64,000 nt of DNA from Dyella_A sp050749815 (GTDB lineage: Bacteria; Pseudomonadota; Gammaproteobacteria; Xanthomonadales; Rhodanobacteraceae), in contig NZ_CP192735.1 in the NCBI RefSeq assembly GCF_050749815.1, forward strand, positions 868,001-932,000. Direction: 5' to 3'. Below, piece by piece: positions 1 through 9,151 of this stretch. The notes under the pieces were generated by a model. That model ran no database searches and was not told where the DNA came from. It saw only the letters and a program-made list of their open reading frames with translations. A program made the position numbers and the translations under genes. Positions within the stretch are counted from its first letter, which is position 1, and every line of letters starts with the position of its first letter.

Positions 1-1
1 G

Positions 2-670
2 CATGGTCATGCCGCGCACCACGATGCCGACCCGCACCACGTGCACTCGGACGATCCGCACCATGAGCACAAGCCGGGCGAGCTGGAACACGCGCCGCAC
101 GAGTCGCCCTGGGTGGTGACCCTGCCGCTGGTGTTGCTGGCGATCCCGTCGCTGCTGGTGGGCTTCTTCACGGTGGGGCCGATGCTGTTCGGCGACTGGT
201 TCGGCCAGGCGATCCATGTGGAAGAGGCCAACAACGTACTGGGCGTGCTGTCTGGAGAGTTCCACGGCGCAGCGGCGATGGCGCTGCACGGGTTCACCCA
301 GTGGCCGTTCTTCCTGGTGCTGGCCGCGTTTGCCATCCAGACCTACATCTACCTGTTCAACCCGGCGCTGGCCGGCCGGATCAAGGGCGCGCTCAAGCCA
401 CTGTGGACCGTGCTGGACCGCAAGTACTGGGTGGACGACGTGTACTTCGCGATCTTCGCCCGCGGCGGCGTGAAGCTCGGCCGCCTGTTCTGGAAGGCCG
501 GCGACGCGGCGGTGATCGACGGCGCGCTGGTGAACGGCTCGGCCAACCTGGTGCAGAAGATCGCCGGCGGGGTCCGCCGCCTGCAGTCCGGCTACCTCTA
601 CCACTACGCCTTCGCGATGATTCTCGGCCTCATCCTGCTGCTTGGCGGGTTCTGGCTGGGCGGGCACTAA
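2..670 (+). CDS. nuoL: NADH-quinone oxidoreductase subunit L, 3' part
   Basis: This is the C-terminal 222 residues of the antiporter-like proton-pumping subunit L of respiratory complex I, an inner membrane protein. The 5' end lies outside the window. The visible part opens with a His-rich loop (about 12 His in the first 32 residues), followed by PHESPWVVTLPLVLLAIPS, a stretch typical of the late NuoL helices, then the long lateral-helix region and a final membrane helix (FAMILGLILLLGGFWLGG). The stop codon is 15 bases before nuoM, in the usual nuoL-nuoM-nuoN order. Identification rests on the protein sequence and on this order. Confidence 0.95.
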   Translation, partial: HGHAAHHDADPHHVHSDDPHHEHKPGELEHAPHESPWVVTLPLVLLAIPSLLVGFFTVGPMLFGDWFGQAIHVEEANNVLGVLSGEFHGAAAMALHGFTQWPFFLVLAAFAIQTYIYLFNPALAGRIKGALKPLWTVLDRKYWVDDVYFAIFARGGVKLGRLFWKAGDAAVIDGALVNGSANLVQKIAGGVRRLQSGYLYHYAFAMILGLILLLGGFWLGGH

Positions 671-685
671 AGGGAATCCAGCTCC

Positions 686-2194
686 ATGTTCAATCACCTG
701 CTCAGCCTGCTGATCTGGCTTCCCGTCGTTGGTGCCGTGCCGGTGCTGCTGGCCGGCTCGGGTCGTCCCGGCCTGGCCCGCTGGCTCGCCCTGCTGGTCG
801 CCGTGCTCACCTTCGTGGTCAGCCTGTTCCTGCTGCCCCAGTACAACGCCGCCGATGCGGCGATGCAGCTGGGTGAAGATCACCTGTGGATCGCCTCGCT
901 CGGCGTGCACTACGGCCTGGCCGTGGACGGCATCTCGGTGGCGCTGATCCTGCTCACCACGTTCGTCAGCATCCTGGTGATCGTGGGCGCATGGGAAGTG
1001 ATCCAGGACAAACCACACCAGTACATGGCCGCCATGCTGGTGCTCGAGGGCCTGATGATCGGCGTGTTCTGCGCCACCGACGCGCTGCTGTTCTACGTGT
1101 TCTTCGAGGCCATGCTGATCCCGATGTTCATCCTGATCGGCATCTGGGGTGGCCCGCGGCGCGTCTACGCGACGATCAAGTTCTTCATCTACACGTTCCT
1201 CGGTTCGATCTTCATGCTGGTCGGCCTGATCTACCTGTACCTCAAGGCCGGTACGTTCGACCTGCACACGCTGGCGGCACTGCCGCTGACCATGAAGGAG
1301 CAGAGCTGGCTGTTCTTCGCCTTCTTGCTGGCCTTTGCGGTGAAGGTGCCGATGGTGCCGGTGCACACCTGGCTGCCCGACGCCCACGTGGAGGCGCCGA
1401 CTGGCGGCTCGGTGGTGCTGGCGGCGGTGATGCTGAAGATCGGCGGATACGGCTTCCTGCGCTTCTCGCTGCCGATCACGCCGGATGCCGCGGCACACTT
1501 CGCCCCGCTGGTGATCGTGCTGAGCCTGATTGCCGTGGTCTACATCGGTTACGTCGCGCTGGTACAAGACGACATGAAGAAGCTGGTGGCCTATTCGTCG
1601 GTGGCCCACATGGGCTTCGTGACGCTGGGCATCTTCATCGCCTTCATGCTGGTGCGCGACGCCAGCAACTTGGATGCGGCCAAGCTCGGCATGCAGGGTG
1701 CGATGGTGCAGATGATCTCGCACGGCTTCGTCTCGGGCGCGATGTTCTCGTGCATCGGCGTGCTCTACGACCGCCTGCATACCCGCCAGATCAAGGACTA
1801 CGGCGGCGTCATCAACGTGATGCCGTGGTTCGGCTTCTTCTACGTGCTGTTCGCCATGGCCAACTCCGGTCTGCCGGGCACCAGCGGTTTCGTCGGCGAG
1901 TTCATGGTGGTGCTGGCCAGCTTCTCGGCCAACCCGTGGATCGCGCTGTTCGCGGCCTTCACCCTGATCATCGGCGCGGCCTACACGCTGTGGATGGTCA
2001 AGCGCGTGCTGTGGGGCGACATCACCAATCCGCACGTGGCGGAAATGAAGGAGATCAACGGGCGCGAAACCTTCGTGCTGGTCGCCTTCGCCGCCGCGGT
2101 GCTGGCGCTGGGCATCTGGCCGCAGCCGCTGATCCACCTGATGGACAGCTCGGTGGCGCAGCTGGTCCAGCAGCTGGCCGTTCACAAGATCTGA
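686..2194 (+). CDS. nuoM: NADH-quinone oxidoreductase subunit M
   Basis: A 502-residue polytopic inner membrane protein, the usual NuoM length, with about 14 predicted helices. It forms one of the three antiporter-like proton channels of complex I. The conserved core is present: FFEAMLIPMFILIGIWGG with the key helix-5 glutamate, KVPMVPVHTWLPDAHVEAPT with the helix-7 lysine, and KKLVAYSSVAHMGFVTLG. The ATG is preceded by an AGGGAA-type ribosome binding site and lies 15 bases after nuoL. It is co-transcribed with nuoL and nuoN. Confidence 0.98.
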   Translation: MFNHLLSLLIWLPVVGAVPVLLAGSGRPGLARWLALLVAVLTFVVSLFLLPQYNAADAAMQLGEDHLWIASLGVHYGLAVDGISVALILLTTFVSILVIVGAWEVIQDKPHQYMAAMLVLEGLMIGVFCATDALLFYVFFEAMLIPMFILIGIWGGPRRVYATIKFFIYTFLGSIFMLVGLIYLYLKAGTFDLHTLAALPLTMKEQSWLFFAFLLAFAVKVPMVPVHTWLPDAHVEAPTGGSVVLAAVMLKIGGYGFLRFSLPITPDAAAHFAPLVIVLSLIAVVYIGYVALVQDDMKKLVAYSSVAHMGFVTLGIFIAFMLVRDASNLDAAKLGMQGAMVQMISHGFVSGAMFSCIGVLYDRLHTRQIKDYGGVINVMPWFGFFYVLFAMANSGLPGTSGFVGEFMVVLASFSANPWIALFAAFTLIIGAAYTLWMVKRVLWGDITNPHVAEMKEINGRETFVLVAFAAAVLALGIWPQPLIHLMDSSVAQLVQQLAVHKI

Positions 2195-2206
2195 TCGGGA
2201 CCGACC

Positions 2207-3661
2207 ATGCCCACAATGAATGACATCCTGATCCTGCTGCCGGAGTTCTATCTGGTGGCGGCCGCATGCCTGCTGTTGCTGCTCGACGCGTTCATGAAGC
2301 CCGAACAGCGCCCGGTCCTGCACTGGCTGGCGATCGCCGTGCTCGCCGTGGCCATGTACATGGTGATCGGCGCCGCGCCGCCGGTGCCGCTGAGCGCCTT
2401 CCACGGCATGTTCCTGCGCGATGGCGTGGCGACCATCCTCAAGGTGTTCGCGCTGCTCACCACGATCTTGGTGTTCGTGTACTCGCGGCCCTACCTGCGC
2501 GACCGCAAGCTGTTCATCGGCGAGTTCTACACGCTGATGATCTTCGCCGTGATCGGCGTGATGCTGCTGGTGTCGGCCGGCAGCCTGGTCACCGTCTACC
2601 TGGGCCTGGAGCTGCTGTCGCTGTCGTCCTATGCGCTGGTGGCGCTCAATCGCGATGCGCCGCTCCCGTCCGAGGCAGCGATGAAGTACTTCGTGCTCGG
2701 TGCGCTGGCCTCCGGCATGCTGCTTTACGGCATGTCGATGGTGTACGGCGCCTCGGGTATGGGCGGTCAGGCCACGTTGGACCTGGCCCAGCTGCAGCAC
2801 GTGATGGGCTACACCAAGGCGCCCACCTTGCTGCTGTTCGGCCTGGTGTTCATGGTGGTCGGCATCAGCTTCAAGCTGGGCGTGGCGCCGTTCCACATGT
2901 GGATTCCGGACGTCTACCAGGGTGCGCCGACGCCGATTACCACCTTCATCGCTTCGGCCTCGAAGCTGGCCGCCTTCGGCATGGCCTATCGTTTGCTGGC
3001 CGGCGGCATGGCCGACGTGGCGCACCAGTGGCAGCTGATGCTGGCCGTTCTCGCCGTGCTGTCGCTGGCGATCGGCAACCTGGTCGCGATCGTGCAGACC
3101 AACCTCAAGCGTATGCTGGCCTATTCGACCATCTCGCACATGGGCTACCTGCTGCTGGGTCTGGCGGCGGCCGGCCCGGAGGGTTACTCGGCGGCCATGT
3201 TTTATGCCATCAGCTATGCGCTGATGAGCACGGCGTCGTTCGGCGTGATCCTGGCGCTGGCTCGGGCCGGGTTCGAGTGCGAGGAGATTGACGATCTGCG
3301 CGGCCTCAACCAGCGCTCGCCCTGGCTGGCCTTCCTGATGCTGCTGGTGATGGTCTCGCTGGCCGGCGTGCCGCCGATGTTTGGCTTCTTCGCCAAGCTG
3401 CTGGTGCTGCAGGCGGCGATCCATGCCGGCATGATGTGGCTGGCGATCGTCGGCGCGGTGTTCGCCATCATCGGCCTGTACTACTACCTGCGCGTGGTCA
3501 AGGTGATGTATTTCGACAAGCCGGCCGAGGGCTCCGAGTTGCGTCTGCAGTCGGACGGCTCGGTGCGCATGGTGTTGTCGCTCAACGCGCTGGGCCTGCT
3601 TGCCCTGGGCCTTTACTGGGGCCCGCTGATCGCCTGGTGCCGCAGCGCGTTTGCCGGTTGA
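2207..3661 (+). CDS. nuoN: NADH-quinone oxidoreductase subunit N
   Basis: The third antiporter-like proton-pumping subunit of complex I, 484 residues, highly hydrophobic. Recognisable blocks are GLELLSLSSYALVAL, SFKLGVAPFHMWIPDVYQGA with the channel lysine, and LKRMLAYSTISHMGYLLLG. It is the last gene of the nuo operon; the next feature is a tRNA on the same strand. A second ATG at 2216 would give MNDILILLPEFYL, which looks like the usual NuoN N-terminus, so the true start may be three codons downstream. No terminator with a T-run is visible between the stop and the tRNA promoter. Confidence 0.97.
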   Translation: MPTMNDILILLPEFYLVAAACLLLLLDAFMKPEQRPVLHWLAIAVLAVAMYMVIGAAPPVPLSAFHGMFLRDGVATILKVFALLTTILVFVYSRPYLRDRKLFIGEFYTLMIFAVIGVMLLVSAGSLVTVYLGLELLSLSSYALVALNRDAPLPSEAAMKYFVLGALASGMLLYGMSMVYGASGMGGQATLDLAQLQHVMGYTKAPTLLLFGLVFMVVGISFKLGVAPFHMWIPDVYQGAPTPITTFIASASKLAAFGMAYRLLAGGMADVAHQWQLMLAVLAVLSLAIGNLVAIVQTNLKRMLAYSTISHMGYLLLGLAAAGPEGYSAAMFYAISYALMSTASFGVILALARAGFECEEIDDLRGLNQRSPWLAFLMLLVMVSLAGVPPMFGFFAKLLVLQAAIHAGMMWLAIVGAVFAIIGLYYYLRVVKVMYFDKPAEGSELRLQSDGSVRMVLSLNALGLLALGLYWGPLIAWCRSAFAG

Positions 3662-3695
3662 GGGTCGATCGGGAGCAAAAAGATCGCGACAAGGC

Positions 3696-3724
3696 TTGCA
3701 AGAAACCGGCCATGTCGCTATAGT
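3696..3724 (+). promoter_or_regulatory. sigma70-type promoter of tRNA-fMet
   Basis: TTGCAA (3696-3701), a 17-base spacer, then TATAGT (3719-3724). Transcription would start near 3731, a few bases ahead of the tRNA. Both hexamers match the consensus at five of six positions. It may also feed the rimP-nusA-infB operon downstream. Confidence 0.7.
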
Positions 3725-3737
3725 CTTCGGACTCTGA

Positions 3738-3814
3738 TGCGGGGTGGAGCAGTCTGGCAGCTCGTCGGGCTCATAACCCGAAGGTCGCAGGTTCGAATCC
3801 TGCCCCCGCTACCA
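3738..3814 (+). tRNA. metY: initiator tRNA-fMet (CAT anticodon)
   Basis: A 77-base tRNA with CCA encoded. The anticodon stem has the three consecutive G:C pairs of initiators (GGG-CTCATAA-CCC), and the T-arm is GCAGG-TTCGAAT-CCTGC. The first acceptor position is unpaired: here T1 faces T72, while E. coli has C1 facing A72; lack of a 1:72 pair is an initiator hallmark. Position ahead of rimP-nusA-infB matches the E. coli metY locus, which supports the symbol. Confidence 0.97.
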
Positions 3815-3832
3815 GATCTTTCTTAGAACAAG

Positions 3833-3856
3833 AAAGCCTCCTCGTGAGGCTTTTTT
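3833..3856 (+). terminator. rho-independent terminator after tRNA-fMet
   Basis: Stem AGCCTC (3835-3840) and GAGGCT (3846-3851) with a five-base loop, extended by flanking A:T pairs and followed by a T-run. It lies 19 bases after the tRNA CCA end. Some readthrough would be needed if rimP-nusA depends on the tRNA promoter. Confidence 0.85.
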
Positions 3857-3959
3857 GTTGGGCGCAAGGAAGCGTCGCCGAACGGCCCAAGGGGCGATAT
3901 GCCCCGGCCGCAGGCCCGGAAAGGCTGGATGAGCCGGCACATCGGCGTGGTAAGGGAAT

Positions 3960-3982
3960 GGGCCGCTTCGAGCCCTTTTTTT
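3960..3982 (+). promoter_or_regulatory. terminator-like hairpin in the rimP leader (possible attenuator)
   Basis: GGGC (3960-3963) can pair with GCCC (3972-3975), directly followed by seven T residues. An alternative outer pairing uses AAGGG and CCCTT. It ends 34 bases before the rimP ATG, which suggests attenuation or antitermination of the nusA operon rather than an operon end. The stem is short, so this is a candidate only. Confidence 0.45.
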
Positions 3983-4016
3983 GTTTCTGGCGACTGGAAA
4001 AACGATCGGTACCGAT

Positions 4017-4544
4017 ATGGATACCCTGGCACTGGCACAACGTTTCAGCGAGGTTCTGGCCGATCTGCAGCTGGAATGCCTGGGCGTGGAGTTCTCCCCG
4101 TCGCAGGGGCAGAGTACCCTTCGCGTTTATCTCGACGTGCTCGACCGGTCGGGCGGGCGCGAGGTGGGTATCGACGATTGCGAAGCGGCCAGCCGCGAGC
4201 TGTCGGCGCTGCTCGACGTGGAAGATCCGGTTCCTGGCCATTACGTGCTGGAAGTGTCGTCTCCGGGCATCGACCGCCCGCTGTTCACCGCCGAGCAGTT
4301 CGCGCGCGTGCTCGGGCAGGAGGTGAAGATCCTGCTCAAGGCGCCGATCGAGGGCCGCCGCCGTCTGCGCGGCAAGCTGGCGCAGGTGCAGGGCGAGCGG
4401 ATCGTGCTGGAAGCGGAAGGCAAGACATTCGAATTCGACCATGCGGACGTGGACAGCGCACGCGTGGTGCCGGACTGGGTGGCGCTCGGTTACGTGCCGC
4501 AGCCCAAGAAGGGTGGCAAGAAGCCGGCCCCCAAGGCCAACTGA
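4017..4544 (+). CDS. rimP: Ribosome maturation factor RimP
   Basis: A 175-residue protein needed for maturation of the 30S subunit. The N-terminal alpha/beta domain includes LQLECLGVEFS and YVLEVSSPGIDRPL, the family signature; the C-terminal SH3-like domain follows and ends in a Lys-rich tail (KKGGKKPAPKAN). I chose the ATG at 4017 (MDTLALAQRF); an upstream in-frame TTG at 3981 would start inside the T-run of the leader hairpin and is unlikely. The gene is the first of the rimP-nusA-infB-rbfA-truB block and is followed by nusA after 53 bases. Confidence 0.95.
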   Translation: MDTLALAQRFSEVLADLQLECLGVEFSPSQGQSTLRVYLDVLDRSGGREVGIDDCEAASRELSALLDVEDPVPGHYVLEVSSPGIDRPLFTAEQFARVLGQEVKILLKAPIEGRRRLRGKLAQVQGERIVLEAEGKTFEFDHADVDSARVVPDWVALGYVPQPKKGGKKPAPKAN

Positions 4545-4597
4545 CACATATCCCTAGCGAGCGGCGCCGGTTTCCGGCGACCTACGGAGTGGTTGCA

Positions 4598-6103
4598 ATG
4601 AGCAAAGAACTGTTGCTGGTGGTCGACGCGGTTGCCAATGAAAAGGGCGTGCCGCGCGAGGTCATTTTCGAGGCCATGGAGGCCGCGCTGGCGTCGGCCG
4701 CCAAGAAGCGCTACCCGGACGAGGATCCGGACATCCGCGTGGAGATCGACCGCCACTCCGGCGAGTACGAGACCTTCCGCCGCTGGGAAATCATCGCCGA
4801 CGACGGCGAGATGGAGTCGCCGTATTTCCAGGTGCGCCTGATGGATGCCCTGGACGAGCGTGAAGATGCGCAGGTCGGCGAGTTCGTCGAGCAGCAGATC
4901 GAGAACGCCGAGTTCGGCCGCATTGCGGCGCAGGCGGCCAAGCAGGTGATCGTGCAGCGCGTGCGCGAAGCCGAGCGCCAGCAGGTGGTCGATGCGTTCC
5001 GTGACCGCGTGGGCGAGCTGGTGGTGGGTATCGTCAAGCGCGTCGAGCGCGGCAACATCTACCTGGACCTGGGCAGCAATGCCGAGGCCTTCATTCCGCG
5101 CGACAAGACGATTCCGCGCGAGTCGCACCGCGTGGGCGACCGCGTGCGCGGCTACCTTTACGAAGTGAAGTCCGAAGTCCGCGGGCCGCAGCTGTTCGTG
5201 TCGCGCGCCGCACCGGAGTTCATGATCGAGCTGTTCAAGCTCGAGGTGCCGGAAGTCGGCCAGGGTCTGGTCGAGATCAAGGGCTGCGCCCGCGATCCGG
5301 GCGATCGCGCCAAGATCGCCGTGCTCGCCCACGACACCCGCACCGATCCGATCGGCGCGTGCATCGGCATGCGCGGTTCGCGCGTGCAGGCGGTGTCCAA
5401 CGAGCTCAACGGCGAGCGCGTGGACATCATCCTGTGGCACGAGAACCAGGCGCAGTTCGTCATCAACGCGATGGCGCCGGCCGAAGTGCAGTCGATCATC
5501 ATGGACGAGGAAAAGCACTCGATGGACATCGCGGTGGCCGAGGACAAGCTGTCCCAGGCGATCGGCCGCGGTGGCCAGAACGTGCGCCTGGCCAGCAAGC
5601 TCACCGGCTGGCAGCTCAACGTGATGACGCAGGACCAGGTCACCGCCAAGAGCGAGGCCGAGCAGAAGGCGGCGCTGGCGCTGTTCATGGACAAGCTCGA
5701 GGTGGACGAGGAAATCGCCAACATCCTCGTGCAGGAAGGCTTCTCCAGCGTCGAGGAAATCGCCTACGTGCCCAGCGCCGAGCTGCTGGCAGTGGAGGGC
5801 TTCGACGAGGACATCGTTGAGGAACTGCGCGCCCGTGCCCGCGATGCGCTGCTTACCGAGGCGCTGGCGGTGGAAGAGGGTATCGACGAGCACCAGCCCT
5901 CCGAGGAGCTGCTGGCGATCGAGGGCATGGACGAGGCCACCGCGTATGCGTTGGCGGCCCGTGAAATCAGCACGGTGGACGATCTGGCCGACCTCGCGGT
6001 CGACGACCTGATCGATATCGAAGGCATGGATGAAGAGCGCGCTGCCGCGCTGATCATGGCTGCACGTGCGCCGATGATCGCGCGACTGGAGAAAGGCGGC
6101 TAA
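4598..6103 (+). CDS. nusA: Transcription termination/antitermination factor NusA
   Basis: A 501-residue RNA polymerase-binding factor controlling pausing, termination and antitermination. Order of domains: N-terminal RNAP-binding domain (about 1-125), S1 (KRVERGNIYLDLGSNAEAF region), KH1 (GACIGMRGSRVQAVSNEL), KH2 (QAIGRGGQNVRLASKLTGW) and two C-terminal acidic repeats (EELLAVEGFDED-like and LLAIEGMDE). E. coli NusA is 495 residues and also has the two acidic repeats. The ATG follows a GGAGTGG site. It lies between rimP and infB, the universal order. Confidence 0.98.
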   Translation: MSKELLLVVDAVANEKGVPREVIFEAMEAALASAAKKRYPDEDPDIRVEIDRHSGEYETFRRWEIIADDGEMESPYFQVRLMDALDEREDAQVGEFVEQQIENAEFGRIAAQAAKQVIVQRVREAERQQVVDAFRDRVGELVVGIVKRVERGNIYLDLGSNAEAFIPRDKTIPRESHRVGDRVRGYLYEVKSEVRGPQLFVSRAAPEFMIELFKLEVPEVGQGLVEIKGCARDPGDRAKIAVLAHDTRTDPIGACIGMRGSRVQAVSNELNGERVDIILWHENQAQFVINAMAPAEVQSIIMDEEKHSMDIAVAEDKLSQAIGRGGQNVRLASKLTGWQLNVMTQDQVTAKSEAEQKAALALFMDKLEVDEEIANILVQEGFSSVEEIAYVPSAELLAVEGFDEDIVEELRARARDALLTEALAVEEGIDEHQPSEELLAIEGMDEATAYALAAREISTVDDLADLAVDDLIDIEGMDEERAAALIMAARAPMIARLEKGG

Positions 6104-6231
6104 CCGCGAGCGGACGCGCCTTCGGAAGGGCGCGCCGGGGAGAGCTTCAAGGCTCTCCACCAGGGATGGAGGTGGACGTGCAGGCGAGGCCGCACGGACG
6201 ATAGGCGCGGGAACGGCGGAGAAAGAACACG

Positions 6232-9000
6232 ATGTCGGATGTCACGATCAAACAACTCGCCAAGGTACTTGGCATGCCGGTGGACAAGCTGCTCGGGCAG
6301 CTTGGCGAGGCAGGCATGAAATTCTCCGACCCGGAGCAGGTCATCAGCAGCACCGAAAAGGTGAAGCTGCTGGGCTTTCTGCGTCGCACCCACGGCAAGA
6401 ACGAGGCTGCGCCGGAAGTCGATGACTCCGCGCCGCGCCAGATCACGCTCAAGCGCCGCAAGGTCAGCGAGCTCAAGGTCGCCACGCCCGGTGGGCGCGG
6501 TGCGCCGTCCAGTGCCAAGACGGTGAACGTCGAGGTGCGCGCCAAGCGGACCTATGTGAAGCGCAGCGTCATCGCCGAAGAGGCCGGTGTCGACAGCGAG
6601 CGCGAGGAGGCCGTGCGCAAGCTCGCCGAGTCGCAGCAGCAGCGCGAGCACGAGGAGCGCGAGCGCCTCGAGGCAGAGCGCCGTCGCGAGGAAGAGGCGC
6701 GCCAGCGCGCCGCCGAGGAACAGCATGCCGCCGACGAGGCAAAGCGTGCGGCCGAGGCTGCCGCCGCGCAGGCCGCCGAAGTCGAAGCGCCGGCCGCCGC
6801 CGAGGCGCCGGTCAGCCAGGGGCCGGATGAGCCCGCGCCGGCCCCGGAGCCGGCGCCGGCCGCTCCGTCCACTGGCGGCAGCACCGATCACAGCGCGTTC
6901 GGCATGATCGTGCCGCGCATCCATGAGCCGCGTCGCCGCGAGAAGAAGGTCGTGGTGGCCGCCGCACCGGCGCCCGCACCGGCTCCGGCTCCTGCTGCGG
7001 CGCCGGCCAGTGGCGATGCGGGCAGCCGCAACGCCAAGGCCAAGCACGGTCGCGACCGCGACGATGCGCCGGGTGGCAAGCGTTTCGCGGGCGGCGAGCT
7101 GCATCTGTCCGATGCCGATCGTGCCCGTCGCTCCAGCAAGCGTGGCAAGCCCGGGCGCGGTGGTCGTGACGCGGTGCGTGGCGGTGCTTCCGCCGCCTCG
7201 TCCGGCGGCCCGCACGGCTTCACCCGTCCTACCGCCGCGGTGGTGCGCGAGGTGGTGGTGGGCGACGCCAACGTCGTCGCCGACCTGGCGCAGAAGATGG
7301 CGGTCAAGGGTTCGGAGGTGGTCAAGGCGCTCTTCAAGATGGGCGTGATGGCCACGATCAACCAGACCATCGACCACGACACCGCGGTGCTGGTGGTCGA
7401 GGAGCTGGGCCACACCCCGGTGGCCGAGAGCAAGAACGACGCCGAGGCGGCGCTGGCTGCGCACACCCAGAATGCCGAGCTGGAAGGCGAGAAGAGCACG
7501 CGCCCGCCGGTGGTCACCATCATGGGCCACGTCGATCACGGCAAGACCTCGCTGCTGGATTACATCCGCCGCACCAAGGTCGCGTCGGGCGAGGCCGGTG
7601 GCATTACCCAGCACATCGGTGCGTACCACGTGGAAACGCCCAAGGGCGTCATCACCTTCCTCGATACTCCGGGCCATGCCGCGTTCACTTCGATGCGTGC
7701 CCGCGGTGCGCAGTCGACCGACATCGTGGTGCTGGTGGTGGCGGCGGACGACGGCGTCATGCCGCAGACCAAGGAAGCCGTGGAGCACGCGCGCGCCGCC
7801 AAGGTGCCGCTGATCGTGGCGGTCAACAAGATGGACAAGTCCGACGCCAACCCGGACCACGTCAAGCAGGGCCTGGGCAACCTGGAAGTGATTCCGGAAG
7901 AGTGGGGCGGCGACACGCCGTTCGTGCCGGTGTCGGCCAAGACCGGCATGGGCATCGACGACCTGCTCGATGCGATCTCGGTGCAGGCCGAGGTGATGGA
8001 GCTGAAGGCGGTCAAGGACGGCGCGGCTTCCGGTGTGGTGATCGAGTCCAGCCTGGATCGCGGTCGCGGTCCGGTGGCGACGGTGCTGGTGCAGCAGGGC
8101 ACGCTCAAGCGCGGCGACTTTGTGGTTTGCGGCGTGGAATTCGGCCGCATGCGCGCGCTGGTCGACGAGACCGGCAGGACCGTGCAGGAGGCCGGCCCGT
8201 CGATTCCGGTGCAGGTGCTGGGTCTGTCCGGCGTGCCGGAATCGGGCGACGACTTCGTGGTGGTGGCCGACGAGCGCCTGGCGCGCGAGGTGGCCGCGGA
8301 GCGTGCGCAGAAGCGCCGCGACACCCGCATGGTCTCCAAGGCCAACCGCCTCGAGGACATCATGGCGCAGATGGGCCAGGGCGACGTGCAGACGCTCAAC
8401 ATCCTGGTCAAGGCCGACGTGCAGGGCTCGGTGCAGGCGCTGCGCGAGTCGCTGAGCCAGATCGGCAACGAGAACGTGAAGGTCAACGTGATTTCGGCCG
8501 GCGTCGGCGGCATCACCGAGTCCGACGCGACGCTGGCCGCGGCCTCCAAGGCGTTGATCATCGGCTTCAACGTGCGTGCCGACGCCTCGGCGCGCAAGGT
8601 GATCGACACCTCCGGCCTGGACGTGCGCTACTTCTCGATCATCTACGACGTGATCGACCAGGTGAAGCAGGCCGCGTCCGGTCTGCTGGGCATGGAAGTG
8701 CGCGAGGAGATCATCGGCCTGGCGCAGGTGCGCGAGGTGTTCCGCAGCTCCAAGTTCGGCGCGGTGGCCGGCTGCATGGTCACCGAGGGCTCGGTCAAGC
8801 GCTCCAAGCCGATCCGCGTGCTGCGCGACAACACGGTGGTGTTCGAGGGCGAGCTGGAGTCGCTGCGGCGCTTCAAGGATCTGGTCGACGAAGTGCGCAA
8901 CGGCATGGAGTGCGGTATCGCCGTGAAGCAGTACAACGACGTCAAGGTCGGTGACCAGATCGAGTGCTTCGAGCGCATCGAGGTGGCCCGCACGCTGTAA
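6232..9000 (+). CDS. infB: Translation initiation factor IF-2
   Basis: A 922-residue GTPase that brings fMet-tRNA to the ribosome. The N-terminal IF2-N domain (about 1-50) is followed by a long low-complexity linker rich in Ala, Pro, Glu and Arg (about 120-330) and a second IF2-N-like module. The G domain has G1 GHVDHGKTS, G3 DTPGHAAF and G4 NKMD, then domains II, III and the fMet-tRNA-binding C2 domain. It starts at ATG after a CGGAGAAAG site. A 7-bp hairpin (6139-6158) without a T-run lies in the 128-base leader. The initiator tRNA it binds is encoded upstream in the same cluster. Confidence 0.98.
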   Translation: MSDVTIKQLAKVLGMPVDKLLGQLGEAGMKFSDPEQVISSTEKVKLLGFLRRTHGKNEAAPEVDDSAPRQITLKRRKVSELKVATPGGRGAPSSAKTVNVEVRAKRTYVKRSVIAEEAGVDSEREEAVRKLAESQQQREHEERERLEAERRREEEARQRAAEEQHAADEAKRAAEAAAAQAAEVEAPAAAEAPVSQGPDEPAPAPEPAPAAPSTGGSTDHSAFGMIVPRIHEPRRREKKVVVAAAPAPAPAPAPAAAPASGDAGSRNAKAKHGRDRDDAPGGKRFAGGELHLSDADRARRSSKRGKPGRGGRDAVRGGASAASSGGPHGFTRPTAAVVREVVVGDANVVADLAQKMAVKGSEVVKALFKMGVMATINQTIDHDTAVLVVEELGHTPVAESKNDAEAALAAHTQNAELEGEKSTRPPVVTIMGHVDHGKTSLLDYIRRTKVASGEAGGITQHIGAYHVETPKGVITFLDTPGHAAFTSMRARGAQSTDIVVLVVAADDGVMPQTKEAVEHARAAKVPLIVAVNKMDKSDANPDHVKQGLGNLEVIPEEWGGDTPFVPVSAKTGMGIDDLLDAISVQAEVMELKAVKDGAASGVVIESSLDRGRGPVATVLVQQGTLKRGDFVVCGVEFGRMRALVDETGRTVQEAGPSIPVQVLGLSGVPESGDDFVVVADERLAREVAAERAQKRRDTRMVSKANRLEDIMAQMGQGDVQTLNILVKADVQGSVQALRESLSQIGNENVKVNVISAGVGGITESDATLAAASKALIIGFNVRADASARKVIDTSGLDVRYFSIIYDVIDQVKQAASGLLGMEVREEIIGLAQVREVFRSSKFGAVAGCMVTEGSVKRSKPIRVLRDNTVVFEGELESLRRFKDLVDEVRNGMECGIAVKQYNDVKVGDQIECFERIEVARTL

Positions 9001-9051
9001 CGGCACGCCGGTGCGGTTCGCCTTCGGGCGAATCCCCGTCGCCCGCTCCGG

Positions 9052-9086
9052 AGCCCGGGCAGTCTCTGTCCGGGCTTCTTGTTTCT
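9052..9086 (+). terminator. Hairpin with T-rich tail between infB and rbfA
   Basis: AGCCCGG (9052-9058) pairs perfectly with CCGGGCT (9070-9076), followed by TCTTGTTTCT. The tail is T-rich but interrupted, so it is probably a partial terminator that lowers rbfA-truB expression relative to infB. Confidence 0.5.
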
Positions 9087-9151
9087 GGTTTGCTTCGACG
9101 TGGCCGTCATGCGCACGTCCTTCGCCGGCAAGGCGATTCCAAGGAGGCCTC

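Noticed and set aside
2..100. His-rich segment of NuoL as an unusual metal-binding insertion
   Set aside because: His-rich loops at this point of NuoL are, to my knowledge, common in proteobacteria, so it is not notable by itself.
6139..6158. Hairpin in the infB leader as a terminator
   Set aside because: A 7-bp stem without any T-run, within an operon that must read through.
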